A stretch of DNA of 64,000 bases from Lysobacteraceae bacterium NML07-0707 (GCA_002798295.1 NWQT01000019.1:62001-126000); one strand, 5' to 3'. Positions 44,501 through 51,160 are shown, numbered from the stretch's first letter. Program-made: numbers and translations. Notes: generated from the letters alone by a model not told the origin.

Positions 44501-44918
44501 GCGCACCGACAAGCCACAGGCGCCCAATGCCAGTACCTTCTGGACATCGCCACTGGCGCACCTGACCTGGGCCATGCCGCAGCAGCAACCATTCCGCGAC
44601 TCGTCCTATGGTGAGCAAACCTTCGTGTTCCTGCCAGACGAAGATGAAATCTGCCTTGAGGCCCACTTCGTTTTGCAAGAGGGAAAGCACAGCCTGTACG
44701 CCTCGGCAAAAGGCGAGGTCAAGCCGTTGCAACTGGAAATTGCCCCCGGTATTTCGCCCTGGATGCAGTTTGACTTGATCGAGCTTTTAAGGCCTTTGGC
44801 AGAAGAAAAGTCCATGAGCCTGATGGATGCGGCCAAACGCTATACCGAAGTTGAAGCCCCGAAGCGCACCGGGCTTAATCAATGGTACTGGGATCCGGTG
44901 CTGGGGGTACTTAGATGA
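41571..44918 (+). CDS. cas3: Cas2-Cas3 fusion nuclease-helicase of type I-F
   Basis: 1115 aa. Residues 1-~95 are a Cas2-like ferredoxin domain (MNILLICECRGQALKQTRRI), the fusion diagnostic of type I-F. Then the HD nuclease (LLHDLGKAS, His123-Asp124; THHR near 219), helicase Walker A STGRGKT (441-447), DEAD-box variant DEPD (596-599) and a C-terminal domain. Degrades Cascade-marked DNA and takes part in primed adaptation with Cas1. Start overlaps the cas1 stop (ATGA). Confidence 0.96.
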   Translation: MNILLICECRGQALKQTRRILDQFAERRGERTWQTPITRDGLDTLRRLLRKTARKNTAVACHWIRGINHSELLWVVGDATRFNAQGAVPTNTTRGNVIRADDENDWHSAEDIRLLMQMAALLHDLGKASVAFQKRLRSQQFERNLYRHEWLSLRLFLAFVGADDDATWLQRLAAPTAEDDAAWLDKTRLFRDGLDVGSKPPFKDLPPLAAAIAWLVVTHHRLLTLPVVQNTQNPWFGKKSASFNPQDLQMERLWQSIHAGWNDWNPELANASPSQLQPYWQMAGELPVLLPAWRARASKLARQLLALQGKAGKGGWLENPYVMHIARMGLMLADHHYSSLKPDDGRCVAGDDACTLYANTDSDGRLKQKLDEHLLGVARDAGHIGYHLPSFAKQLPHLPCKSLRRRSKDARFRWQDKAFDAAESLRHKAEEHGAFIVNMASTGRGKTLANARIMAALSHPQRGMRCSFAVGLCSLTLQTGRAFQKDLNLKDDDIAIRVGGAASRELFEYHQQQAERSGSASSQSLMEEAGSVVYEGQMAEHPLLRMALHDVHIKRLLSAPVLVCTIDHLTPATEAQRAGRQIAPMLRLMSSDLVLDEPDDFDLDDIPALARLVHWAGLLGSKVLLSSATLPPDLVQGLYQAYAAGRAHYQRNRGVHGGQATIPEVACLWVDEYAVAAAACSDLAQFKTQHQAFIAKRLKSLSREAPKRKGELLPLEIAVAKSEIRKAFAVQLQTAMLQAHQRHAQTDMASGKQVSFGLVRMANIDPLQDVARELFRLGAPADTQIHLCVYHSRFPLLMRSAIEQVLDKVLDRRGATDPVLSRPEVRELLARYPAKNHVFVVLASPVAEVGRDHDYDWAVVEPSSMRSLIQLAGRVWRHREGSPDSPNVLIFERNLRSFEKPGEAAFIRPGFEEEQSSLLDKKARPLRMSSNNLQILLPDEHYQVLDARPRIQRTEDIRTLRKSRLVDLEHLRMYLLLRTDKPQAPNASTFWTSPLAHLTWAMPQQQPFRDSSYGEQTFVFLPDEDEICLEAHFVLQEGKHSLYASAKGEVKPLQLEIAPGISPWMQFDLIELLRPLAEEKSMSLMDAAKRYTEVEAPKRTGLNQWYWDPVLGVLR

Positions 44919-44920
44919 GA

Positions 44921-44940
44921 GGGGAAGCTATGTATTCCCC
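44921..44940. terminator. Small hairpin between cas2-3 and the crRNA-like element
   Basis: Perfect 6-bp stem GGGGAA/TTCCCC with 8-nt loop, 2 bp after the cas2-3 stop. No U-run. It could end the leftward crRNA-like RNA and/or protect the cas1-cas3 mRNA end. Confidence 0.45.
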
Positions 44941-44965
44941 GTAAGCTGCCTATGCGGCAGTGGAT
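44938..44965 (-). repeat. Degenerate I-F CRISPR repeat (handle lost)
   Basis: 21 of 28 positions match the array repeat in inverse orientation. The hairpin CTGCC-GCATA-GGCAG is intact. Changes are at the 5' end (ATCC for GTTC) and in the last four bases (CGGG for GAAA). Confidence 0.8.
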
Positions 44966-44991
44966 TAGGGCTTGGAAATCTCCCAAGCAAT

Positions 44992-45019
44992 TTTCTGAGC
45001 TGCCTGTACGGCAGTGTTG
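44992..45019 (-). repeat. Degenerate I-F CRISPR repeat (handle retained)
   Basis: 22 of 28 positions match the array repeat in inverse orientation. Stem CTGCC-GTACA-GGCAG intact; the 3' end CTCAGAAA keeps 7 of 8 handle bases; the 5' end is CAAC instead of GTTC. Confidence 0.82.
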
Positions 45020-45024
45020 ATTGA

Positions 45025-45033
45025 ATTCTACCA
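45025..45033 (-). promoter_or_regulatory. Extended -10 promoter for the crRNA-like RNA
   Basis: Minus-strand TGGTAGAAT: extended -10 (TGn) plus TAGAAT, one mismatch from TATAAT. Predicted start near 45018, the first base of the handle-retaining repeat. No good -35 at 17 bp, as allowed for extended -10 promoters. Confidence 0.55.
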
Positions 45034-45035
45034 GC

Positions 45036-45063
45036 TTGGCTTGTAAATTATCCCAAGCAATGG
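45036..45063 (-). promoter_or_regulatory. Protospacer-like site A for the pseudo-spacer, with CC PAM
   Basis: Minus strand: CC (45063-45062), then 26 nt from 45061 down to 45036. The first 11 nt ATTGCTTGGGA match the pseudo-spacer exactly; first mismatch at position 12. Allowing one inserted base, similarity continues through ATTT.CAAGCC, implying common origin. Confidence 0.7.
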
Positions 45064-45087
45064 ATTAATAAATTTCCCAGGCAATGG
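45060..45087 (-). promoter_or_regulatory. Protospacer-like site B for the pseudo-spacer, with CC PAM, abutting the csy1 -35
   Basis: Minus strand: CC (45087-45086), then ATTGCCTGGGAAATTT (45085-45070). 14 of the first 16 nt match the pseudo-spacer, with mismatches only at positions 6 and 12. The PAM is 1 bp from the -35 box TTGACA, so Cascade bound here would block RNA polymerase. Confidence 0.7.
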
Positions 45088-45088
45088 A

Positions 45089-45116
45089 TTGACATTAAGT
45101 TTTGGGTGGGTAATAT
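45089..45116 (+). promoter_or_regulatory. Predicted promoter driving the csy1-csy2-csy3-cas6f leader
   Basis: Perfect -35 TTGACA (45089-45094), 16-bp spacer, -10 TAATAT (45111-45116). Predicted start near 45122, where a very stable hairpin begins. Confidence 0.65.
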
Positions 45117-45120
45117 AGGC

Positions 45121-45150
45121 GAACGGCTCCCGCTGCAACGGGAGCCGTTC
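45121..45150 (+). promoter_or_regulatory. Perfect hairpin at the predicted 5' end of the csy transcript
   Basis: 12-bp stem GAACGGCTCCCG/CGGGAGCCGTTC with loop CTGCAA, starting at the predicted transcription start; no U-tract after it. Its GGCTCC and GGAGCC segments recur at 45234-45239 and 45245-45250, so a long nested alternative fold enclosing the mini-ORF is possible. Confidence 0.6.
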
Positions 45151-45200
45151 AGAGCAATCTGGTATCCCATCAATTCGGCGAAGAAAGTAAGGAGGTCGAG

Positions 45201-45233
45201 ATGATTGGCACACATCGCGCCTTAAGAGGTTGA
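45201..45233 (+). CDS. 10-codon mini-ORF, possible CreT-like element
   Basis: Reads MIGTHRALRG and stops, preceded by AAGGAGG 5 nt before the ATG, the strongest SD in this gap. Codons 8-9 are TTA-AGA, both codons that look rare in this GC-rich genome. It lies between the Cascade-targeted promoter and csy1. In remembered archaeal CreT, a strong start followed by rare Arg codons sequesters a minor tRNA. It could equally be a leader peptide or chance. Confidence 0.4.
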   Translation: MIGTHRALRG

Positions 45234-45315
45234 GGCTCCGATCAGGAGCCCATCCGTCTAAAACCACTCGCAGCAGATTGCTGCGGGCATTCTATACCAT
45301 GACCACTATGGTCAT
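45234..45315 (+). promoter_or_regulatory. Three consecutive hairpins before csy1
   Basis: GGCTCC/GGAGCC (45234-45250), CGCAGCA/TGCTGCG with a 3-nt loop (45269-45285) and ATGACCA/TGGTCAT with a 3-nt loop (45299-45315). The last one ends directly at the AAGGAG Shine-Dalgarno of csy1. No U-tracts. Confidence 0.5.
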
Positions 45316-45331
45316 AAGGAGTTGATTGCCT

Positions 45332-46696
45332 GTGGATTCACGTAAGCGAAAGTTTTATGAAGCCATCGCCCGCTTTATCAAGGAGCGGCGCGATGCCAAG
45401 CTCAAAGATGCAGAGGCTGCCGATTCAGCACAGGCGGCCAAATATGACTATGACACCTGGCTGGCTGATGCCGCGCGTCGCGTGGCACAAATTCAGATGG
45501 TCACCCATGTGCTGAAAGCGACGCACCCCGATGCCAAGGGCAGCAGCCTGTTTGTGCCGCCTGCCAATTTGCCGGCTCGTGATGAACTTGGCTCGCATGT
45601 ACTGGGCAGGCAGTTTGCCGAAGATGTCGTGGGCAATGCCGCAGCTTTGGATGTTTACAAATTGCTGAAGCTGGAAGTGGAAGGCCAGCGTTTGCTGGAC
45701 TGGTTGCTGCAAGCAGATACCGACCTGCTTGCAGCACTGTCAGACAATCCTGACACCGCCAGGGCTTATGCCGATGCTTTTTGCAGCTTACAGCGTGAGG
45801 CGGACAGCTACGCCAGCCACACCTATGCCAAGCAGTTGTATTGGTGCACAGGCGAGGATGCCTGTGATGACGCCCAATACATTCTGTTGCAGCCGATGTT
45901 TCCAAGCAGCTTGGTGCAAGCGGTACACGAGGCCATTCAATACAGCCGCTTTGATGTGGCCATTGTCGAGGCTCGGCGCGCGCGACGGGAAAAGAAGCCC
46001 AGCGATATGCAAATTCCGGAATATCCCGAACTTGCCATTCGCAAGCTGGGCGGCACCAAACCGCAGAATATTTCGCAGCTCAATAGCGAGCGTGGCGGCA
46101 GCAACTATTTGCTGGCCTCATTCCCCCCGATTTGGGATGGCTACCGTCCACGCAGTTTCTTGAATCTGGATACCGCCTTCATGCGCCTTTTGCATTTCCA
46201 GGATATGCAGCAGCAGCTTGAAGCATTTGCACGACATCTTGGCGCGTATAAGCAGCACCAAATGCAGCAAGACCAGAAGCGCCGTGCCATGGAACAGCGA
46301 CTGGGCGGCACTTTGACTGCCTTTGCGGCTACGGTGCGTGATTCCTATCCGCCCGGCTGGACACGTGATGCCGCCTGCCGGCTTCCTCTTTGCGAGCAAC
46401 TCTGGCTTGACCCGGAGCGTGCCCAGCTGCCCAATCGGGATCAGGCTCAAGACCCGGAAGGCTATGCCGCAGACGAAACCTTCAAGGCCGCTTGGGAGAA
46501 GCAGGATTGGCCGGATGAAATTGCCGAGCGCTTTGCGCAGTGGCTCAATCAATGGCTGCGCGATAACGGCTTTGCCGTCGGCAGTGTCGAGTTGCGGCAT
46601 TTTGCGCGACAGGCGGTGGTGGATGCCAACTGGCCGAACCCGATTCGGCGTGACTTGCCATCCAGCCGCGATTGGCACACGGAGGTATCGGCATGA
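45332..46696 (+). CDS. csy1: Type I-F Cascade large subunit Csy1 (Cas8f)
   Basis: 454 aa from GTG 45332 (VDSRKRKFYEAIARFIKERR). AAGGAG lies 10 nt upstream; an in-frame TTG at 45326 would leave only 4 nt and is less likely. Cas8f reads the CC PAM and opens DNA. Recognisable Csy1 stretches: HPDAKGSSL, KLGGTKPQNISQLNSERGG, LLASFPPIW. First gene of csy1-csy2-csy3-cas6f; overlaps csy2 by ATGA. Confidence 0.93.
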   Translation: MDSRKRKFYEAIARFIKERRDAKLKDAEAADSAQAAKYDYDTWLADAARRVAQIQMVTHVLKATHPDAKGSSLFVPPANLPARDELGSHVLGRQFAEDVVGNAAALDVYKLLKLEVEGQRLLDWLLQADTDLLAALSDNPDTARAYADAFCSLQREADSYASHTYAKQLYWCTGEDACDDAQYILLQPMFPSSLVQAVHEAIQYSRFDVAIVEARRARREKKPSDMQIPEYPELAIRKLGGTKPQNISQLNSERGGSNYLLASFPPIWDGYRPRSFLNLDTAFMRLLHFQDMQQQLEAFARHLGAYKQHQMQQDQKRRAMEQRLGGTLTAFAATVRDSYPPGWTRDAACRLPLCEQLWLDPERAQLPNRDQAQDPEGYAADETFKAAWEKQDWPDEIAERFAQWLNQWLRDNGFAVGSVELRHFARQAVVDANWPNPIRRDLPSSRDWHTEVSA

Positions 46697-47673
46697 GTCG
46701 CTGCCCGGATTACAGTCATTTGCTGGTCTTGCCACGCTTGCAGGTGCAGGCAGCCAATGCCATCTCCAGCCCACTGACCCACGGTTTCCCTTCCATTACG
46801 GCCTTTATCGGCCTGATGTGGGCTTTGCAGCGCAAGCTGGCTGCCTCGGGCATTCCGGGGCTGAAATTCCGAGCCGTGGGTGTGGTCTGCCACCGCCATC
46901 AGGCGCTGGTGAACGATGCCTATATCAAGGCCTTCAGCCTGACGCGCAATCCCATTGGAAGGGATGGCAAAACGGCGGCCATTGTGGAAGAAGGCCGCAT
47001 TCATCTGCAAATCAGTCTGGTGTTGGCCGTGGATTGGGTCAAGCTTGGTATGGATGAAGCGGCGGACCAGGCCTTGGCAGAGCAAATAGCGCAAATGGTG
47101 CAGACCATGCGCATTGCAGGTGGCGTGCTGTTGCCGGCAAAGCGTTACACCGCACCGTACTGGGTGGCGATGACCGGCGATGCGGCTGGCCGGCAGGCAC
47201 TTTTTGAGCGGCTTCGCCTGCGCCTGTTGCCCGGCTTTGCGTTGGTGGCGCGTGATGACCTGCTGGCAGAAGCACTCACTACATTGCGTGAAGAAAACCC
47301 TGAAGCCACGCTGCTGGATGCCTGGCTATCGCGCTCGCGCCTGAACTGGCGTTATGACAAGGGGGAAGGCCGTTGGCAGCATGACCGACCCAAAGGTAGT
47401 GGCTGGGTCGTGCCCATCCCGGTGGGCTATGCCGCGCTGACAGAGAGGCAGGCACCGGGAACGGTCGCCAATGCCCGCGATGAAGGCACGCCGTTCCAAT
47501 TTGTCGAAAGCCTGTATTCGCTGGGTGAATGGGTTAGCCCGCACCGGCTGCAAACCGCAGAGCAACTGCTTTGGTATGCCGATAGCCCGCCCGGGCAAGG
47601 CCTGTATCGCTGCCGCAATGACTACCGCTGTAACGATGACTCGGATGACGAGTTTTATTCCATCTTCGACTGA
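46693..47673 (+). CDS. csy2: Type I-F Cascade subunit Csy2 (Cas5f)
   Basis: 326 aa. Caps the 5' handle of crRNA with Csy1. Conserved [28 protein letters not shown] segment near the start, ending in [13 protein letters not shown] 46693 with SD GGAGG inside csy1; four-base overlap with csy1. Confidence 0.93.
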   Translation: MSRCPDYSHLLVLPRLQVQAANAISSPLTHGFPSITAFIGLMWALQRKLAASGIPGLKFRAVGVVCHRHQALVNDAYIKAFSLTRNPIGRDGKTAAIVEEGRIHLQISLVLAVDWVKLGMDEAADQALAEQIAQMVQTMRIAGGVLLPAKRYTAPYWVAMTGDAAGRQALFERLRLRLLPGFALVARDDLLAEALTTLREENPEATLLDAWLSRSRLNWRYDKGEGRWQHDRPKGSGWVVPIPVGYAALTERQAPGTVANARDEGTPFQFVESLYSLGEWVSPHRLQTAEQLLWYADSPPGQGLYRCRNDYRCNDDSDDEFYSIFD

Positions 47674-47687
47674 CAAGGAGCTGCATC

Positions 47688-48785
47688 ATGAGTAAAGAAA
47701 CCCCTTCCGTTTTGGCTTTTGAACGCAAACTCGACCCGTCCGATGCACTCTTTCATTCAGGCGATTGGGCGGCGCGTAATGATGACCGGGGCTGGACGCC
47801 GGTGCGCCTTCAGGAAAAATCGGTGCGCGGCACGATTTCCAATCGCCTGAAAGCTGCTGAGCAAGACCCGCTCAAGCTCGATGCCGCGATCGACAAGCCC
47901 AATCTGCAAACCGTGGATGTTGCCGCCCTGCCAATGGATGCCGACACCCTGCGGGTGCGCTTCACCTTGCGCGTATTGCCGGGCGTGGGTCAGCCTTCGG
48001 CTTGTAACAAGGCCGATTATCAAAAAAAGCTCATCACCTTGGCGCAGGACTATGCGGCCCGGCACGGCTTCCGTGAACTGGCGCGCCGCTATGCCATCAA
48101 TCTTGCCAATGGCCGCTTCTTGTGGCGCAACCGCGTGGGCGCAGAAGATGTGGAAGTGGAAGTCGCCCGCTTTCAGCAGGGTCAAGCAGCGCTTGTTGGC
48201 CGTTTTGATGCCCTGAGTTTCTCGCTGCGTGACTTCAATGTGCCTAGTGATGTGCAGGATCAGGTGCAAGCCCTTGCCGATTTGATTGCCCAGGGTTTGC
48301 GTGGCGAAACCCATGTGCTGCTGCAAATCACCGCCTATGTGCGTATCGGAAATGGGCAGGAGGTTTTCCCCTCGCAGGAGTTGATTCTGGATAAAGAAGG
48401 TGGACGAGCTGCAAAAGGTAAAATGGTCGCCAAAGAAAAGGAAGAAGAAAATGAGCAGGCACGAGTGCATAAAAAGAGCAAAACGCTTTATTTTGTAGGT
48501 TCAAAAAAAGACGGCATTGCCGCCATGCACTCGCAGAAAATCGGCAATGCCCTGCGCACCGTGGATGACTGGTATCAAGAGGCGGAGGGTAATGGCCCAA
48601 TTGCCGTGGAGCCTTATGGTTCGGTGACGACCCAAGGCAAAGCCTATCGCCAGCCCAAAGGCAGCAAAGATGACTTCTATACCCTGTTCGATGGCTGGAT
48701 GCTGAAAGACAAAGTGCCGACTGAAGCGCAGCAGCACTATGTCATGGCGGTATTGATTCGTGGTGGCGTATTCGGCGAGGCTTGA
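47688..48785 (+). CDS. csy3: Type I-F Cascade backbone subunit Csy3 (Cas7f)
   Basis: 365 aa RAMP protein; six copies coat the crRNA spacer and flip out every sixth base. Typical start [22 protein letters not shown] and C-terminal [22 protein letters not shown]; 14 bp after csy2. Confidence 0.95.
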   Translation: MSKETPSVLAFERKLDPSDALFHSGDWAARNDDRGWTPVRLQEKSVRGTISNRLKAAEQDPLKLDAAIDKPNLQTVDVAALPMDADTLRVRFTLRVLPGVGQPSACNKADYQKKLITLAQDYAARHGFRELARRYAINLANGRFLWRNRVGAEDVEVEVARFQQGQAALVGRFDALSFSLRDFNVPSDVQDQVQALADLIAQGLRGETHVLLQITAYVRIGNGQEVFPSQELILDKEGGRAAKGKMVAKEKEEENEQARVHKKSKTLYFVGSKKDGIAAMHSQKIGNALRTVDDWYQEAEGNGPIAVEPYGSVTTQGKAYRQPKGSKDDFYTLFDGWMLKDKVPTEAQQHYVMAVLIRGGVFGEA

Positions 48786-48786
48786 G

Positions 48787-49347
48787 ATGGATGCATATAT
48801 CGAATTCACCCTGCAACCGGATGATGAATTTCCGCAGCATGTGCTGATGGATGCACTTGTGGCGAAACTTCATCGCGCCTTGGTGATGCTTGAAGAAAAC
48901 AGCATCGGCATCAGCTTTCCCGGCTGGCGTGATGGCGCTTATCCCACCTTGGGCTTGAAGCTACGCTTGCATGGGCAGGAAACGGCGCTTGAGTGCTTGA
49001 TGCAGCAGGACTGGTTGCGCGGGATGCGCGACCACTTGCATAGCACCGGGCTTATGCCTGCACCCAAGCCACAGGGCTGGCTGCAAGTGGGGCGGCGTCA
49101 GGCCAAGAGTGCAAAAAACATGCGCAAGCGTGCCATGCGTCGGCATCGCTTGAGTGCAGATGCAGCACGCGAATGCATCCCTGATGGCTCGGGCGACCGC
49201 CTGGACTTGCCTTTTGTTACCCAGTACAGCCGTAGCACTGGCCAACGCTATCGCCTCTACCTTGATCAGCGCCCAGTCCAACAGCCCAGCCAAGGCGGCT
49301 TCAATAGCCACGGACTCAGCCTTGGCGGCTGCGTCCCCCTGTTTTGA
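48787..49347 (+). CDS. cas6f: CRISPR RNA endonuclease Cas6f (Csy4)
   Basis: 186 aa. Cleaves the repeat at the base of its CTGCC/GGCAG hairpin and stays bound. His29, the catalytic position in P. aeruginosa Csy4, is present (AKLHRAL); an Arg-rich helix (KNMRKRAMRRHR) fits RNA binding; the C-terminal signature is GGFNSHGLSLGGCVPLF. Starts 1 bp after csy3; the array leader follows directly. Confidence 0.95.
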   Translation: MDAYIEFTLQPDDEFPQHVLMDALVAKLHRALVMLEENSIGISFPGWRDGAYPTLGLKLRLHGQETALECLMQQDWLRGMRDHLHSTGLMPAPKPQGWLQVGRRQAKSAKNMRKRAMRRHRLSADAARECIPDGSGDRLDLPFVTQYSRSTGQRYRLYLDQRPVQQPSQGGFNSHGLSLGGCVPLF

Positions 49348-49477
49348 CCCAAAAATTTCAATGGCCAAGGACGGCCTTTGAAATCAATAAAATACAAACC
49401 AAACAGAAAATTGGGTTTGCAAGCGGGAAATCCTCATTGTTCTTTGAAAAACAATTGATTAGAGTGGAGTCGCTCTA
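49348..49477 (+). promoter_or_regulatory. CRISPR leader
   Basis: A+T-rich 130 bp between cas6f and the first repeat. Two IHF-like sites, each one mismatch from WATCAANNNNTTR: AATCAATAAAATA (49382-49394, plus) and AATCAATTGTTTT (minus, about 49447-49459). TAGAG/CTCTA forms a stem ending at the first repeat. IHF bends the leader during I-F spacer integration; leader polarity agrees with repeat decay at the far end. Confidence 0.6.
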
Positions 49478-51056
49478 GTTCACTGCCGAATAGGCAGCTT
49501 AGAAATTGGCGTAGCCGATCTGGTTGAGCGTCGGCCCGTTCACTGCCGAATAGGCAGCTTAGAAAATACTGTTCACACAGCTTCTTCAGTTTGAAGTGTT
49601 CACTGCCGAATAGGCAGCTTAGAAAGAATGTCGGCGCGGGGGAAGCGCGCAAGAGCAGTTCACTGCCGAATAGGCAGCTTAGAAATGCAACCGGAACAAG
49701 AAGAACGCCTGCGTCGCGTTCACTGCCGAATAGGCAGCTTAGAAACGTGACGCGCGTGTTTTTCCCGTTGGCGTGGGGTTCACTGCCGAATAGGCAGCTT
49801 AGAAAGATTCGCCGACGCCATGTTGAAAGTGCGAAAGGTTCACTGCCGAATAGGCAGCTTAGAAAAGCCGCCACGGCCATGCGGCGCGTGGTGTGTAGTT
49901 CACTGCCGAATAGGCAGCTTAGAAAGCGACATACCTGTCGCTCTACGCTTCTGTAGAGTTCACTGCCGAATAGGCAGCTTAGAAATACCACTGCTGCGTA
50001 GTCGTACACCTTCGCCGGTTCACTGCCGAATAGGCAGCTTAGAAACACCCGATGAAATTACCGCAGCGAGGGTTCAAGTTCACTGCCGAATAGGCAGCTT
50101 AGAAAAGTTGGACCTCTATCGGCTGCGGTGTTTTCGCGTTCACTGCCGAATAGGCAGCTTAGAAAGACAGCGCAAACCCCTGCAAAACGTCGTTTTTGTT
50201 CACTGCCGAATAGGCAGCTTAGAAAACGCAGGGCGACGCGGCGGTGCTGGGCGCAGGGTTCACTGCCGAATAGGCAGCTTAGAAATCGCCCGGCGCGCAC
50301 TCAAATGCCTGCGCAACGTTCACTGCCGAATAGGCAGCTTAGAAATTTTTACGGCTCGGATGGTCGGCAACATCTACGTTCACTGCCGAATAGGCAGCTT
50401 AGAAAAGTGAGCACCCGTTACTACATCCTCACCGTAAGTTCACTGCCGAATAGGCAGCTTAGAAATCGACAACCGTCACACGATCCGCAACTGCGCCGTT
50501 CACTGCCGAATAGGCAGCTTAGAAAATTGGATTTGCGGTGTTAGCGTCGCACTCGCAGTTCACTGCCGAATAGGCAGCTTAGAAAGTCGATAGTAGGGGC
50601 AAAATATACAGTCCTATGTTCACTGCCGAATAGGCAGCTTAGAAATTGACATGCTTTGTCCAGTGATCTACCCCGACGTTCACTGCCGAATAGGCAGCTT
50701 AGAAAAGTAACGCGCTTCACAACGCACCCCTCAAGAAGTTCACTGCCGAATAGGCAGCTTAGAAAACGCGGAAAGTGCTGGTCAAAAAGCCAATCGTGTT
50801 CACTGCCGAATAGGCAGCTTAGAAAGGTGAAATCTTGGCGTACAGAAACAAGATGATGTTCACTGCCGAATAGGCAGCTTAGAAACTCAAGAAAGCCCAC
50901 GCCGCCATGAAAGCCGCGTTCACTGCCGAATAGGCAGCTTAGAAAATTGCGTTGATAGGCCGCAGACTGCATTCTCGGTTCACTGCCGCACAGGCAGCTT
51001 AGAAGAGCAAGCGCCACGCCAGCTGGCCGCGAACGGCAGGTTCACTGCCGAATAGG
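49478..51056 (+). CRISPR. Type I-F CRISPR array, 27 repeats (26 full, 1 truncated), 26 spacers
   Basis: 28-nt repeats beginning GTTCACTGCC and ending CTTAGAAA, every 60 bp from 49478. The first 25 (last at 50918) are identical. Repeat 26 (50978) has GCACA in the loop and a final G. Repeat 27 (51040-51056) keeps only GTTCACTGCCGAATAGG. Spacers 1-25 are 32 nt; spacer 26 is 34 nt. Decay at the right end and cas genes/leader at the left put the leader on the left and transcription on the plus strand. No spacer matches DNA in this window that I could see by eye. Confidence 0.98.
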
Positions 51057-51088
51057 TGGAGCAATAGGTATTGGCAGGATGCAGTGGC

Positions 51089-51117
51089 TTGCAATCGCCC
51101 TGAAAGGCTGGCAGAAT
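51089..51117 (+). promoter_or_regulatory. Predicted promoter of the S10 operon
   Basis: -35 TTGCAA (51089-51094), 17-bp spacer, -10 CAGAAT (51112-51117), the same -10 as the tRNA-tuf1 promoter. Begins 33 bp after the last truncated repeat; predicted start near 51124. Confidence 0.55.
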
Positions 51118-51160
51118 GCGCGACCGATTGTGGAAGTGTGTATTGCTTCTGCAGTGCCAG

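Larger units (their letters stand above)
44938..45019 (-). ncRNA. Candidate crRNA-like regulatory RNA (CreA/CreR-type)
   Basis: Reads on the minus strand: decayed repeat (45019-44992), 26-nt pseudo-spacer (44991-44966), decayed repeat (44965-44938). The first repeat differs at its 5' end but keeps the 3' handle (CTCAGAAA versus CTTAGAAA in the array); the second keeps the Cas6f stem CTGCC/GGCAG but loses the handle (CTTACGGG). So only the parts that enter a mature crRNA are conserved. An extended -10 lies just upstream. The spacer starts ATTGCTTGGGA and matches two sites at the csy1 promoter. Known CreA/CreR RNAs guide Cascade to repress without cleavage. Confidence 0.75.
44919..45331. other. 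413-bp cas2-3/csy1 regulatory gap
   Basis: Contains, left to right: a GGGGAA/TTCCCC hairpin, two decayed inverted CRISPR repeats around a pseudo-spacer, a minus-strand extended -10, two protospacer-like sites with CC PAM, a plus-strand promoter, a perfect 12-bp hairpin, a 10-codon ORF and three further hairpins before csy1. Elements are listed separately. Far more structure than a plain intergenic promoter region. Confidence 0.8.

Noticed and set aside
45326-45331. TTG at 45326 as the csy1 start
   Set aside because: Only 4 nt from AAGGAG; GTG 45332 has a workable 10-nt spacing. The difference is two residues and remains uncertain.
49434-51017. Long open frames on both strands through the CRISPR array, with repeated CLFGSE- or LPNRQLR-type peptides
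   Set aside because: The periodic peptide is just the 28-nt repeat translated; 60-bp periodicity keeps frame. No start, SD or family match.
49506-51039. Self-targeting spacers in the main array
   Set aside because: By eye none of the 26 spacers matches another part of this window. The rest of the genome and phage databases could not be searched.
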